A stretch of DNA of 24,613 bases from a bacterium (Candidatus Ratteibacteria) CG_4_9_14_3_um_filter_41_21 (GTDB lineage: Bacteria; Ratteibacteria; UBA8468): positions 1 to 24,613 of the forward strand of contig PFWI01000051.1 in NCBI GenBank assembly GCA_002791075.1, read 5' to 3'. This document shows positions 13,608 to 21,587 of this stretch, one piece after another. A program made the position numbers and the translations under genes. A model generated the notes under the pieces. That model saw only the letters and a program-made list of their open reading frames with translations, was not told the origin of the DNA and did no database searches. Positions within the stretch are counted from its first letter, which is position 1. Every line of letters begins with the position of its first letter.

Positions 13608-13958
13608 ATGCAGAGAATTATTTTAAAGTCAAAGATTTCAGAGACGACTGTTACGGATACCAAACTTCATTATTCAGGCAGCATCACCATTGATGAGGGA
13701 TTAGCCGAAAGTGCGGATATTTTTCCCGGGGAAAATGTTCAGGTGCTGAATTTGAATAATGGGGCGCGAGTAGAAACTTACTACATCAAAGGAAAACGCA
13801 ATTCCGGGATTGTTTGTATCAACGGGGCGGCGGCGCGCTGGTTCGAAAAAGGGGACAAAATTATTATTCTTTCTTACGGGATTTTCGGGGACGAAGAAGC
13901 AAAAAAATTCAAACCGAAAATTATTAGAGTTGATGAAAAGAACAGGGAGATAGAGTAG
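13608..13958 (+). CDS. panD: Aspartate 1-decarboxylase (PanD)
   Basis: This is a 116-residue pyruvoyl-dependent aspartate decarboxylase, which makes beta-alanine for the PanC reaction. It is translated as a proenzyme cleaved between Gly24 and Ser25 (YSGSIT); Ser25 becomes the pyruvoyl group. Lys9 and the R-V-E-T-Y segment with Tyr58 are in place, and NGAAARWFEKGDKIIILSYG is typical. An in-frame stop directly upstream excludes a longer protein. AGGAGA is about 24 nt from the ATG, so it is too far to be a normal ribosome-binding site. The start context is TAAATTATG. lnt follows after 5 nt. Confidence 0.95.
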   Translation: MQRIILKSKISETTVTDTKLHYSGSITIDEGLAESADIFPGENVQVLNLNNGARVETYYIKGKRNSGIVCINGAAARWFEKGDKIIILSYGIFGDEEAKKFKPKIIRVDEKNREIE

Positions 13959-13963
13959 GGGTA

Positions 13964-15454
13964 ATGAAAAAGAGCATATTCTTCTCCATCCTCTCTGGTT
14001 TACTCCTCATTCTTGCCTTTCCTAAATTTGACTGCGAAATCGTAGCCTGGTTTGCTTTAATTCCCCTTTTTCTGGCGATCCGTGATTTTCGGTATTCTTT
14101 CTTTTCAGGTTATCTCTTTGGTCTCATCTTTTTCGGAGGAAGCCTTTTCTGGCTCGCCAATGTTACCCGAATAGGTTTTCTCGTCTTGATTCTTTATCTT
14201 TCCCTATATCCCGGGCTCTTTGCCTTTCTTTTCACTAAATGGAATCTTCCGGCTAAAAATTTTTTTGGCGCAGGGCTCTGGATTCTTTTAGAATACGTTG
14301 AAAGTCATTTCCTTACCGGTTTCCCCTGGTTGCTTCTGGGATACTCTCAATATAAAAATTTAAGATTTATTCAAATTTCCTCAATTTTTGGCGCCTACAT
14401 TGTCTCTGGTCTTGTTGTGCTGATTAATATCGGTTTAAGCCAACTTTTCTTCAAACAGAAAAAGAGCATCGCAACAAAAATGCCGAAGGTTTCCATTGCT
14501 TTGTCCTTTTTTATCCTTTTACTCGCTTTCTTTTTTGGCATTGGTCAAATGAAAAAGATTTCCGGAATTACCGCAAAAGAGATAAAAGTATCGTTGGTTC
14601 AGGGCAATATTCCTTCGCTTCAGAAATGGGAAACTTTCTCCAAAGAAAAAAATATCAAGATTTATTCTGCCCTCACCGAAAAAGCAGCCAAAAATAATCC
14701 TGATCTGGTTATCTGGCCGGAAAGCGCGATTAGTACCTATTTGAAATTGGACCGACCAATCCAAAAGCGTCTTTTTGAATTAGCCAAAGCAAAGAAATTT
14801 TATCTTCTCGCCGGTTCGTTGGACCAACGAAGCGGCAAAAACTATAATAGCGCTTTTTTAATTTCTCCTCAGGGACGAATCAAGGATACTTATGACAAGA
14901 TTCATCTGGTTCCTTACGGAGAATATGTTTTAGGGGGAGAATCTTTCCCTTTCCTGAAAAGGTTTGTGGCGAAAGCGGCTGGTTTTATTCCTGATTTTAG
15001 TCCAGGAGAAAATTACACAATCTTCTCTTTACCTGAAGGAAATTTTGCTACTTTAATCTGCTTTGAGGATATTTTTTCGGAACTTTCCCGAAGATTTACT
15101 AAAAAAGGAGCAAACTTTTTGGTTAATATTACTGATGATAGTTGGTTTGGGGATTTTGGCGCTTCTCAGCATTTTGCCGCTGCTGTTTTCCGGGCGGTAG
15201 AAAATAGGAGATATCTTCTACGGACCGCAAACACCGGGCTTTCAGCTATTATTGCTCCCTGGGGGGAAATCTTAAAAAAAGTAGAGGAAAATGGTAAAAA
15301 ACTCTTTGTCTCCGGTTTCTTGGTTGGGGAAATTAAGCCGGTTTCCTCTTTAAGTTTTTATACTAAATTTGGCGATGCTCCTTTAATTCTTCTTTGTATA
15401 GGATTGATCGTTGTTTTAATTACCACGAAATTACGAAAATTAAACAAGTTATAA
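13964..15454 (+). CDS. lnt: Apolipoprotein N-acyltransferase
   Basis: This is a 496-residue Lnt, the inner-membrane enzyme that adds the third acyl chain to lipoproteins. It is consistent with a diderm envelope. The N-terminal half (about 1-195) has several membrane segments. The nitrilase domain (about 205-470) carries the triad E253 (WPESA), K312 (YDKIHLVPYGEYV) and C366 (LICFEDI). A last hydrophobic segment precedes the C-terminus. Final residues TTKLRKLNKL and the stop come from ACCACGAAATTACGAAAA-type repeat sequence and the 99 bp repeat that starts at 15444. It lies between panD and rnc in one transcript. Confidence 0.94.
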   Translation: MKKSIFFSILSGLLLILAFPKFDCEIVAWFALIPLFLAIRDFRYSFFSGYLFGLIFFGGSLFWLANVTRIGFLVLILYLSLYPGLFAFLFTKWNLPAKNFFGAGLWILLEYVESHFLTGFPWLLLGYSQYKNLRFIQISSIFGAYIVSGLVVLINIGLSQLFFKQKKSIATKMPKVSIALSFFILLLAFFFGIGQMKKISGITAKEIKVSLVQGNIPSLQKWETFSKEKNIKIYSALTEKAAKNNPDLVIWPESAISTYLKLDRPIQKRLFELAKAKKFYLLAGSLDQRSGKNYNSAFLISPQGRIKDTYDKIHLVPYGEYVLGGESFPFLKRFVAKAAGFIPDFSPGENYTIFSLPEGNFATLICFEDIFSELSRRFTKKGANFLVNITDDSWFGDFGASQHFAAAVFRAVENRRYLLRTANTGLSAIIAPWGEILKKVEENGKKLFVSGFLVGEIKPVSSLSFYTKFGDAPLILLCIGLIVVLITTKLRKLNKL

Positions 15455-15542
15455 AACCACGAATTTATCGAATTTTACGAATTAGAGTAATTCGCGTTAA
15501 TTCGTGGTTAGAAAAAGGAAATTCCTATGGTATTAAATTATG
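15444..15542 (+). repeat. 99 bp repeat, copy 1 (lnt stop to rnc start)
   Basis: It begins ACAAGTTATAAAACCACG and ends ATTAAATTATG. A central palindrome pairs AACCACGAATTTATCGAATT with the AATTCGTGGTT arm. It contains the lnt stop (15452-15454) at its left end and the rnc ATG (15540-15542) at its right end. The other copy is at 23169-23267 in the opposite orientation, 97 of 99 bases identical. Confidence 0.9.
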
Positions 15543-16019
15543 GAAAGAATAAACGAATGCGAAAAGGTTCTTGGCTACTGGTTTAAAAGGAAATCTCTTC
15601 TTAAGGAGGCGTTAAATCACTCTTCCTTTGCTTACGAGAATAACCTTATCTCTAATGAAAGAATGGAGTTTTTAGGCGATAGCATCTTAGGATTAATCGT
15701 AAGTGTCATTCTCTATAAGAAATATCCAAAAGCGGCTGAGGGTGACTTAACCGAGAAGAGAAGTTCTTTGGTTAGCAGAAAACATCTTGCCTCTGTTGCT
15801 AAAAAGCTCTGCTTAGGGAAGTTTCTTTTTTTAGGCAAAGGCGAAGAAGCTCAAGGCGGAAGGCAATTAGCCTCTAATCTTGGCAATAGTCTGGAAGCAA
15901 TAATCGGAGCTATTTATCTTGACGGGGGGTTGCTTCCGACCAGAAAATTTATTAAAAAACTATTTTTCCCCTCCCCTAAATTCCCCTCCCTCCAGGGGAG
16001 GGGATGGAAGGGAGGGTGA
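15540..16019 (+). CDS. rnc: Ribonuclease III, catalytic domain only (no dsRNA-binding domain)
   Basis: The frame encodes 159 residues. The RIIID catalytic domain is complete: NERMEFLGDSILGL with E40, E43 and D47, EGDLTEKRSSLVSR, and LGNSLEAIIGAIYLDGG with E119. The position matching E. coli D114 is Asn116. After KFIKKLF (about residue 142) the sequence becomes repeat-encoded (FPSPKFPSLQGRGWKGG) and stops, so the C-terminal dsRNA-binding domain of about 70 residues is missing. The start codon lies in the 99 bp repeat. yidC converges 3 nt after the stop. It may be a functional minimal RNase III, a decayed gene, or the scar of a repeat-mediated rearrangement or assembly join. Confidence 0.85.
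   Translation: MERINECEKVLGYWFKRKSLLKEALNHSSFAYENNLISNERMEFLGDSILGLIVSVILYKKYPKAAEGDLTEKRSSLVSRKHLASVAKKLCLGKFLFLGKGEEAQGGRQLASNLGNSLEAIIGAIYLDGGLLPTRKFIKKLFFPSPKFPSLQGRGWKGG
15967..16016. repeat. Pyrimidine/purine palindromic repeat forming the rnc 3' end
   Basis: CCCCTCCCCTAAATTCCCCT, then TCCA, GGGGAGGGGATGGAAGGGAG. The stem TCCCCTCCC pairs with GGGAGGGGA-like sequence. It belongs to the same family as 8626-8665 and 10026-10045. It encodes the last 17 residues of the truncated RNase III. Confidence 0.75.
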
Positions 16020-16022
16020 TGG

Positions 16023-17609
16023 TCACTTTTTTCCGCTAACAAAGCGCTGCTCGGCAATACTTAAAATATTCATTACCAGCCAATATAGGAGCAGGCCCGA
16101 AGAAAAGGAATAAAAAATAAAAGTAAAGAAAATTGGCATCATCAAAGCCATCATTTTTTGATTGGGGTCGGTAGTAGTCATTTTCTGCTGGATGAGCATA
16201 CTTGCGCCCATTAAAACAGGTAGAATGTTGATACCGCCTCCGGGGAAATTGGGGATAGCAAGGACGGTATCAGGTAAAGAAAGGTCTTTAATCCAGAACA
16301 TAAATTTTGCTCCCCTCAAGATAATGGCCGAGCGCAGGGCGAAGAAGAATGCAATAAAAATGGGCATTTGGGCAAGCATCGGCAAGCATCCGCCCAAAGG
16401 GTTAATTTTATACTTACGGTAAAGTTCCATCATCTCTTTATTCATTAACTGGGTGTTTCCCTTATACTTTGTTTTCAAGTCTTTAAGGTAGGGCTGTAGT
16501 TTCTGCATCTGGCTAATGGAGCGAACTGAACTTCGGGAAAGAGGAAAAAGAAAAATTTTAACCAGAATGGTAAGAATAATAATTGCCCAGCCCCAATTGC
16601 CAACGAGTTGATAGAGGAAAGTAAGAATTTTAAGAATAAATCTTCCCAAAGTGACAAAGAACCCTCCTTCAAGCGTTTTCTCCACCCCTTTTTCTTCGGC
16701 TTTGGCAATTTCGTAATCTGCAGGTCCGCCGTAGAAGAAGAGTTTTTTCTCTGCGATTCCGTTTTCAGGAATAATGATTGAAGGAAAATTAACTCCGAGA
16801 ATCAGCCTTTTTTCTTCAGGATAGATGAAGGCATCGGTTTTTGATTTTGGCTGCAAAAATAAAAGGCAATATTGAGACTTTTGCGCAATCCATTCAATTT
16901 CAGCAATAGTTTGTTTCTTTTTGAATTTTCTGGTGCTGAAGCGATTAATTTTACCATCTACCGAAATTTGACCCTCTTCAATATCAGGATCCCTTCCGGA
17001 GGGTTTCTTCTGCGAAGAAGAAAATCCCGAGCCACAAAGAATTCCTATATTAGCCAATGATTTTTCCTGCGCAGAAACGTTTTCTATTTTTATCGCTAAG
17101 TCAAAACCATAGCCATCGTTATTAAAACTAAAACTTTTTGTTACGATTAACCCATCTTTAGTTTTCCCCTTTAAGGCGACCTTCCCAATTTCATTTTCCT
17201 TATTTAAAAGGAGAGATTTCTTATCCGCCGAAAAGTGTATTTCTTTTCCCCAGCCAGTAAATTCTAAGGGACAGAAGGGTAAGTCGGCGGGAATAACCGA
17301 AAAAAAATCTTCCCCCTCTCTGCGAAAATTCTTCAGCCCTAATTTTAAAACAGCGCCTTCTCCGGAAAGGATTAACTTGTAAAGATCAGTCTCTACGGGA
17401 ATTTCCGCAACTAAATGTTTTTTTTCGGGAACTTTGGGGAAGGCAGGAAGGATTTCTTTCTGGAGGGCAGAAGTTTGAGCATTTTCTTTTTTTGAAATTT
17501 CTTTCCTCTCTTCTATTTGTTTTTTGGGGAATTTTTTAGCAAAATAAGCATTAGAGGCGATTAGAACTAAAAGAGACAAAAAAAATGCTAAAGCCGTCCG
17601 TTTTTCCAT
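16023..17609 (-). CDS. yidC: Membrane protein insertase YidC
   Basis: This is a 528-residue YidC of the Gram-negative type. There is one N-terminal membrane segment (about 6-24), a large periplasmic beta-domain (about 60-320), then the conserved 60 kDa insertase region with WGWAIIILTILVKIFLFPLS, KYKINPLGGCLPMLAQMPIF and the final FYSFSSGLLLYWLVMNILS segment. It inserts membrane proteins with or without SecYEG. It belongs to the rpmH-yidD-yidC group; a 175 bp gap with nested repeats separates it from yidD. The start context is TAAATTATG. The C-terminus converges on rnc. Confidence 0.96.
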   Translation of the reverse strand: MEKRTALAFFLSLLVLIASNAYFAKKFPKKQIEERKEISKKENAQTSALQKEILPAFPKVPEKKHLVAEIPVETDLYKLILSGEGAVLKLGLKNFRREGEDFFSVIPADLPFCPLEFTGWGKEIHFSADKKSLLLNKENEIGKVALKGKTKDGLIVTKSFSFNNDGYGFDLAIKIENVSAQEKSLANIGILCGSGFSSSQKKPSGRDPDIEEGQISVDGKINRFSTRKFKKKQTIAEIEWIAQKSQYCLLFLQPKSKTDAFIYPEEKRLILGVNFPSIIIPENGIAEKKLFFYGGPADYEIAKAEEKGVEKTLEGGFFVTLGRFILKILTFLYQLVGNWGWAIIILTILVKIFLFPLSRSSVRSISQMQKLQPYLKDLKTKYKGNTQLMNKEMMELYRKYKINPLGGCLPMLAQMPIFIAFFFALRSAIILRGAKFMFWIKDLSLPDTVLAIPNFPGGGINILPVLMGASMLIQQKMTTTDPNQKMMALMMPIFFTFIFYSFSSGLLLYWLVMNILSIAEQRFVSGKK

Positions 17610-17631
17610 AATTTATCTTTTATCGGACGCA

Positions 17632-17778
17632 GATTAACGCAGATACACACAGACAAAACAGTCGCATAAATGCGACCGTTACTGTAGCGGTGCGATTTAT
17701 CGCACAATTAACTATAATATTAAACTTTCATTTTCTACTTCATCAGAATCCTGTTTTATCCTGAGGTTATCTGCGTCC
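17632..17778. repeat. Nested palindromic repeat between yidD and yidC
   Basis: The outer arms are CGGACGCAGATTAACGCAGA at the left and GGTTATCTGCGTCC at the right. Inside are two tandem hairpins, GTCGCATAAATGCGAC (17661-17676) and the GTAGCG module (17684-17707, also at 7401), plus an AATCCTGTTTTATCCTG unit related to the inner module at 5463. It ends a few bases before the yidD stop. Confidence 0.75.
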
Positions 17779-17784
17779 AAAATT

Positions 17785-18000
17785 TTATTTTTCCGGTACC
17801 GGGTCGTAACCGCCGGGATAGAAAGGATGGCATCTGCTTATTCTTTTTAAGGAAAGAATAAATCCCCTTCTTATTCCAAACCTATTTAGCACTTCCGCCG
17901 CATAGGAAGAACAGGATGGGTAAAATCGGCAGCGAGAAGGAAAAAAAGAGGAAATAGAAATTTTATAAAACCTGATGAGAAAAAGGAATGCCCTTTTCAT
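17785..18000 (-). CDS. yidD: Membrane protein insertion efficiency factor YidD
   Basis: This encodes 71 residues with the YidD core: an amphipathic N-terminus (FLIRFYKISIS), then SRCRFYPSCSSYAAEVLNRFG with its conserved cysteines, and SLKRISRCHPFYPGGYDPVP. YidD assists YidC in membrane protein insertion. The ATG overlaps the rpmH stop by 4 nt (ATGA), so nothing lies between the two genes. In most bacteria rnpA is found at that point. Confidence 0.94.
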   Translation of the reverse strand: MKRAFLFLIRFYKISISSFFPSRCRFYPSCSSYAAEVLNRFGIRRGFILSLKRISRCHPFYPGGYDPVPEK

Positions 18001-18131
18001 GGGATAAGTTTTTTTCTTCCTTTCCTCCGACGGGCATTAATAACTCTTGCGCCCCCTTTGCTTCGCATTCTCTTCAGGAAGCCATGAGTTCTTTTTCTTT
18101 TGCGATTATGCGGTTGATAAGTAATGCTCAC
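17997..18131 (-). CDS. rpmH: Ribosomal protein L34
   Basis: This is a 44-residue L34 read on the - strand from a GTG start at 18131. It begins MSITYQPHNRKRKRTHGFLK and continues RMRSKGGARVINARRRKGRK with a short KLIP tail. This matches the L34 pattern T-x-Q-P-x-x-R-K-R..HGF..RM.T..GR.V...RR.KGR. L34 is a 50S subunit protein. A well-formed promoter lies just upstream. It is the first gene of rpmH-yidD-yidC. Confidence 0.95.
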   Translation of the reverse strand: MSITYQPHNRKRKRTHGFLKRMRSKGGARVINARRRKGRKKLIP

Positions 18132-18140
18132 AATAAATAA

Positions 18141-18169
18141 AGTATAATTGATTTGGAAAGAAAAATCAA
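18141..18169 (-). promoter_or_regulatory. Predicted promoter for rpmH-yidD-yidC
   Basis: Read on the - strand: TTGATT (18169-18164), 17 nt spacer, TATACT (18146-18141). The transcript would start near 18134, just before the rpmH GTG at 18131, so the leader is a few bases or absent. Confidence 0.6.
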
Positions 18170-18182
18170 TAGATGGTATAAT
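18153..18182 (+). promoter_or_regulatory. Possible divergent promoter for the M23 peptidase gene
   Basis: TTGGAA (18153-18158), 18 nt spacer, perfect TATAAT (18177-18182). The transcript start near 18189 is almost at the ATG of 18192, so the mRNA would be leaderless or nearly so. It shares sequence with the opposing rpmH promoter. Confidence 0.4.
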
Positions 18183-18191
18183 AAAAGAAAA

Positions 18192-19418
18192 ATGAAAAAG
18201 AAATTTCTTGCAACCATCTTCATTTTTATTTTATTAGTTGCAGGGACCAGCCTTTTCCTCTATTTAAAAGCTTGCCGCAAGCATCCTCCTCCAGAGAAAA
18301 CGTCTTCTGCAACTATCGGCAAAGGAGGGACTCTCCTGACTTCCTTAGCCAGGGAAGGTTTTTCGCAAGAGGAGATTTTTCTCCTGCAAGAGGCTTTAAG
18401 GCCAATCTTTGATTTTCGCAAGTGCTATCCTGATGACAAATATGAGATTACCCGAACTTCCGGTAAACTCAAAAATATTCGTTACTGGACGTCTCCCCTG
18501 GATTTTTATCTTGTAGAAAGAGGAGACTCAGGCGAATTGGTGGCTTCCCGGGAGAGAGTAAAAACCGAGGAAGTAATCACCGGAATAAAGGGAGAGATAG
18601 AAAGTTCTCTCTACGAAAGTATGCTTAAGGAAAATCTTACTCCTGACCTGATTATGAGATTCGCCGATATCTTTGCCTGGCAGATAGATTTTTTAACCGA
18701 GCCCAGGACCGGCGACGTTTTTAAACTCATCTGGAAAGACTACCAGAAAGATGGGAAATCTCTTTTGGAGGGCAGGATATTAGCTGCTCAATATGAGAAT
18801 AATGGAAAGATTCATACCGCGGTCTTCTTTGAAGATTCAGCTGGCTCGGGAGATCATTATACCCTGGAAGGGGAATCCTTAAGAAAAATGTTTTTACGTT
18901 CCCCTTTAAATTATCGTAGAATCAGTTCCTATTTTTCCTATCAGCGATTTCATCCTATTTTGAAATATTACCGGCCTCATTTAGGGATTGACTACGCCGC
19001 TCCATCCGGCACTCCAGTCTCTACTATTGGAGATGGAATGGTTGTCTATGCGGGCTGGAAAGATGGCTTTGGAAGGTTTGTGAAAATCAGACATTCCGGA
19101 AGTTATTATACAACCTACGGACATCTCTCCCGCTATGGGAGAGGAATTAAAGAGGGAAAAAAGGTAAAGCAGGGCCAGGTAATTGGCTATGTTGGCACGA
19201 GCGGTCTTTCCACCGGACCCCACCTTGATTTTAGAATTATTAGGAACGGAAGGTTCGTCAATTTTTTGAAAATAAAACTCCCTTCGGCTAAATCCCTTGA
19301 CCCTAAATATATGGCCTCATTTAACGAAATAAAAGACCAATATCTCTCCCGGTTAAATCAATTAGACTTTCAGGGAAATTTAGCGGTTACAGACAGTCTA
19401 GGGGTTGTTAAACAATAA
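18192..19418 (+). CDS. M23 family peptidoglycan endopeptidase, membrane anchored
   Basis: This encodes 408 residues from the ATG at 18192; the longer frame from 18153 includes the promoter -10. An N-terminal membrane anchor (6-26) is followed by an OapA/Csd3-like region (about 45-235) and a LytM/M23 domain (about 240-365). The site contains H263 and D267 (HLGID), H311 (YGHLSRY) and H344 (GPHLDF). The usual HxH is HxD here (D346), so one zinc ligand is Asp. Probable function is cleavage of peptide cross-bridges in the periplasm. It is divergent from rpmH and converges with the YdbL-like gene, with only 5 nt between stops. Confidence 0.88.
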   Translation: MKKKFLATIFIFILLVAGTSLFLYLKACRKHPPPEKTSSATIGKGGTLLTSLAREGFSQEEIFLLQEALRPIFDFRKCYPDDKYEITRTSGKLKNIRYWTSPLDFYLVERGDSGELVASRERVKTEEVITGIKGEIESSLYESMLKENLTPDLIMRFADIFAWQIDFLTEPRTGDVFKLIWKDYQKDGKSLLEGRILAAQYENNGKIHTAVFFEDSAGSGDHYTLEGESLRKMFLRSPLNYRRISSYFSYQRFHPILKYYRPHLGIDYAAPSGTPVSTIGDGMVVYAGWKDGFGRFVKIRHSGSYYTTYGHLSRYGRGIKEGKKVKQGQVIGYVGTSGLSTGPHLDFRIIRNGRFVNFLKIKLPSAKSLDPKYMASFNEIKDQYLSRLNQLDFQGNLAVTDSLGVVKQ

Positions 19419-19423
19419 GTCTC

Positions 19424-19966
19424 CTATCCCTTTTGTGTCCAGTCACCATCGGGTAATTGAATCCATTCGCCTTTTTTAGCTCTTTTGCGGCGAGTAGCAG
19501 CGAATTGCTCTTGAATAACCTTCAACTGTCCCGGAGACATATTATTCTGCTGCACCAAAGTCTGATAAATAGTCATCCTATCTTTATTTTCTTCTTTGAC
19601 TAATCTTTGAACCTGAATTTCTGCATTACCTCTAATTTCAAGCAATCCTTCATTATTTTCTCCGATTACTCCCTGGCGTTTGTATTCTTTAATCTGAGGA
19701 AATCTTGCCTTTCGGGAGGCGAGAGCCTTCTCAATCTCAGGCGTATGGACCTTTAGTTCCGGAGTAATGGTCTCGGCATAAAGCAAACCTGAAGCGAAAG
19801 GATTGAAGTTGAAACTTTTCCCTCCCTCCTCCAACTGGTTTTCGATATCAATAGCGGCATCCTTTATTTTTTCCTGAGGAAAGGTCACGTAGACATTCAC
19901 GGTAGCGCAGTTTATCAGCAGGAAAATAATAGCTATTCCCGGTATAATGCTTAAAAATTTTTTCAT
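19424..19966 (-). CDS. DUF1318/YdbL-like lipoprotein
   Basis: This encodes 180 residues. A signal peptide ends in LINC with the probable lipidated Cys20 (N at -1 is unusual but tolerated in some groups). The following VNVYVTFPQEKIKDAAIDIE and the region with KALASRKARFPQIKEYKRQG and GENNEGLLEIRG are typical of DUF1318 (YdbL) proteins. A positively charged C-terminus follows. The gene lies 17 nt after the AsmA/YdbH-like gene, with a GGGGGTGA ribosome-binding site. In E. coli, YdbL acts with YdbH and YnbE in phospholipid transport between membranes; a similar role is inferred here. Confidence 0.8.
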   Translation of the reverse strand: MKKFLSIIPGIAIIFLLINCATVNVYVTFPQEKIKDAAIDIENQLEEGGKSFNFNPFASGLLYAETITPELKVHTPEIEKALASRKARFPQIKEYKRQGVIGENNEGLLEIRGNAEIQVQRLVKEENKDRMTIYQTLVQQNNMSPGQLKVIQEQFAATRRKRAKKGEWIQLPDGDWTQKG

Positions 19967-19983
19967 TTTATCTTTTCACCCCC

Positions 19984-21549
19984 TTAATTTTTATTTGAGC
20001 CTATAGATGCGACTTGAGGGCTAATTTCTAAAACCCTCTTTAACCTCATTTTAAGATCATTGAGAGAAATGGTATTTTGTTTGGGGTCAATAAGAATATT
20101 GATTGATTGGCCAAAAAACGGACCTAGAAGAAGATACTGCTTTCCCCCTTTCTTAATATCGCCCCGGAGAGTAAAATACCCATCTTTTATCTGGAAAGAA
20201 CCGGCCAATTTTCGGTAAGGATAATCCGTTAATCTTTTCTTGATGAAGGAAGAGCCGGTAAGGAAAGATATCTTCTCAATAGCCCGGAAACTGATGGTTT
20301 GTTTTACCTCTGGTTTTTTTACGGTGAAAAAGGAAGCAGAAATTTCCGGAAATATTTCTTTAGTCCCCTTCATTTTAAATCGGCATTCCAAAATCCCGGA
20401 AATGAGTCCTGCTTCTTTATAACTTTGGCAAAAATTTTCAAGATTGAAATCCGAGATTTCCGTAGAGAAAAGGTAACGATTTTTTCCGGAGAGCAACTCC
20501 TTTATTTCTAAATTTCCCTTTCCTTTTCCCTGGCAAAGATGGTAAGTGAAATCTTTAATCTTTAAGGAATCTTCATCACGCTCGTAAGAAACTCTACCTT
20601 TTATATTATAAAACTCCAATTGATGATAGTCAATTTTTTCCAGGGTAATCGGACTTTCCATGATACTGTTTTTGACTATTTCAAAAGAACCGTTAAAATT
20701 TTCAAAAAAAGGATAATCAGGAATTGCAAGATTAATTTTCTTCAAATCTATTTTTCCGTTAAATGAAGTTTTGTTTTTCAAATAACCGACAATTTTAATT
20801 TTTCCCCGATTTGCTTTTGAGGAAGTAATTCGTAAATCTCCGTAGAGATTTAGCCTTTCTCTTGTTTTTCCGGAGAGACGAACTTTACCCTGTAGAAAAG
20901 CAAAAGGAGTTTTTCGGGAGGAAGGAATGGGTAATGTTTCAAAAACTAATTGAAGGTCTGCCGGTCCTTCCTTTTTAAGAGGATTTATCTTTCCTGCAAA
21001 AGAAAAATGGGTATCGCCTGAACTGCCTTTTATTTTCCAGTTCCAGGGAAGAACTGAAGAAATCTCATTGATTTCGGCAGTTAAATCTGAAATCTCTATT
21101 CTCTCTTTTTCTCTCAGAAAAATGATTTCCCCTTTTACTATTTTTATACTCTGGGGTAAATCGCCCTCGTTTATTTCTTTGCTAAACTCCGAACGTTTAC
21201 GGACCGATTCCTTTCCCGTTGCCGGAATTATCTGCAAAATTGGATTTTCCAATAAAATTGTTTTAATTTTTCTCTTCCGGATTAAATCCAAAAGGCCCGG
21301 CTGAAGGAGAAGATTTTTTACTTTTAGAGAAAAACGAGGTTCTTGAATTTTTATCCCTTCTAATTGGATAAAAGAGTTTTTTATCTTTATCTTTTCAAGA
21401 GTAAGAGGTATTCCTAAAACCTTCGCCAAACGAGGGGCAACCAATTTGGCAATTCGTGCCGGGGTGAAAATGCATTTGGCAAAAATAAAGAGAATGAAAA
21501 AAGAAAGGATAAAAATTAAGATAATGAGCCGGCTTTTCTTTGCTCGCAT
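19984..21549 (-). CDS. AsmA/YdbH-like inter-membrane protein
   Basis: This encodes 521 residues. An N-terminal membrane segment (about 7-28) precedes a long beta-rich periplasmic region. The start resembles AsmA-like proteins (RIAKLVAPRLAKVLGIPLTLEKIKI), and the C-terminal half contains FEIVKNSIMESPITLEKIDY-like and GKGNLEIKELLSGK strands. Such proteins form hydrophobic grooves bridging inner and outer membranes. It is shorter than E. coli YdbH (about 880). The adjacent YdbL-like lipoprotein supports a YdbH-type identity over generic AsmA. Confidence 0.7.
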   Translation of the reverse strand: MRAKKSRLIILIFILSFFILFIFAKCIFTPARIAKLVAPRLAKVLGIPLTLEKIKIKNSFIQLEGIKIQEPRFSLKVKNLLLQPGLLDLIRKRKIKTILLENPILQIIPATGKESVRKRSEFSKEINEGDLPQSIKIVKGEIIFLREKERIEISDLTAEINEISSVLPWNWKIKGSSGDTHFSFAGKINPLKKEGPADLQLVFETLPIPSSRKTPFAFLQGKVRLSGKTRERLNLYGDLRITSSKANRGKIKIVGYLKNKTSFNGKIDLKKINLAIPDYPFFENFNGSFEIVKNSIMESPITLEKIDYHQLEFYNIKGRVSYERDEDSLKIKDFTYHLCQGKGKGNLEIKELLSGKNRYLFSTEISDFNLENFCQSYKEAGLISGILECRFKMKGTKEIFPEISASFFTVKKPEVKQTISFRAIEKISFLTGSSFIKKRLTDYPYRKLAGSFQIKDGYFTLRGDIKKGGKQYLLLGPFFGQSINILIDPKQNTISLNDLKMRLKRVLEISPQVASIGSNKN

Positions 21550-21587
21550 CTCAGGGGAATTTTTCTAATAAATGCTCTCGCAAAATA

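Noticed and set aside
17785..18131. rnpA hidden in another frame over rpmH/yidD
   Set aside because: No - strand frame of the needed length other than yidD itself is present in this interval, and no RNR-type motif was seen.
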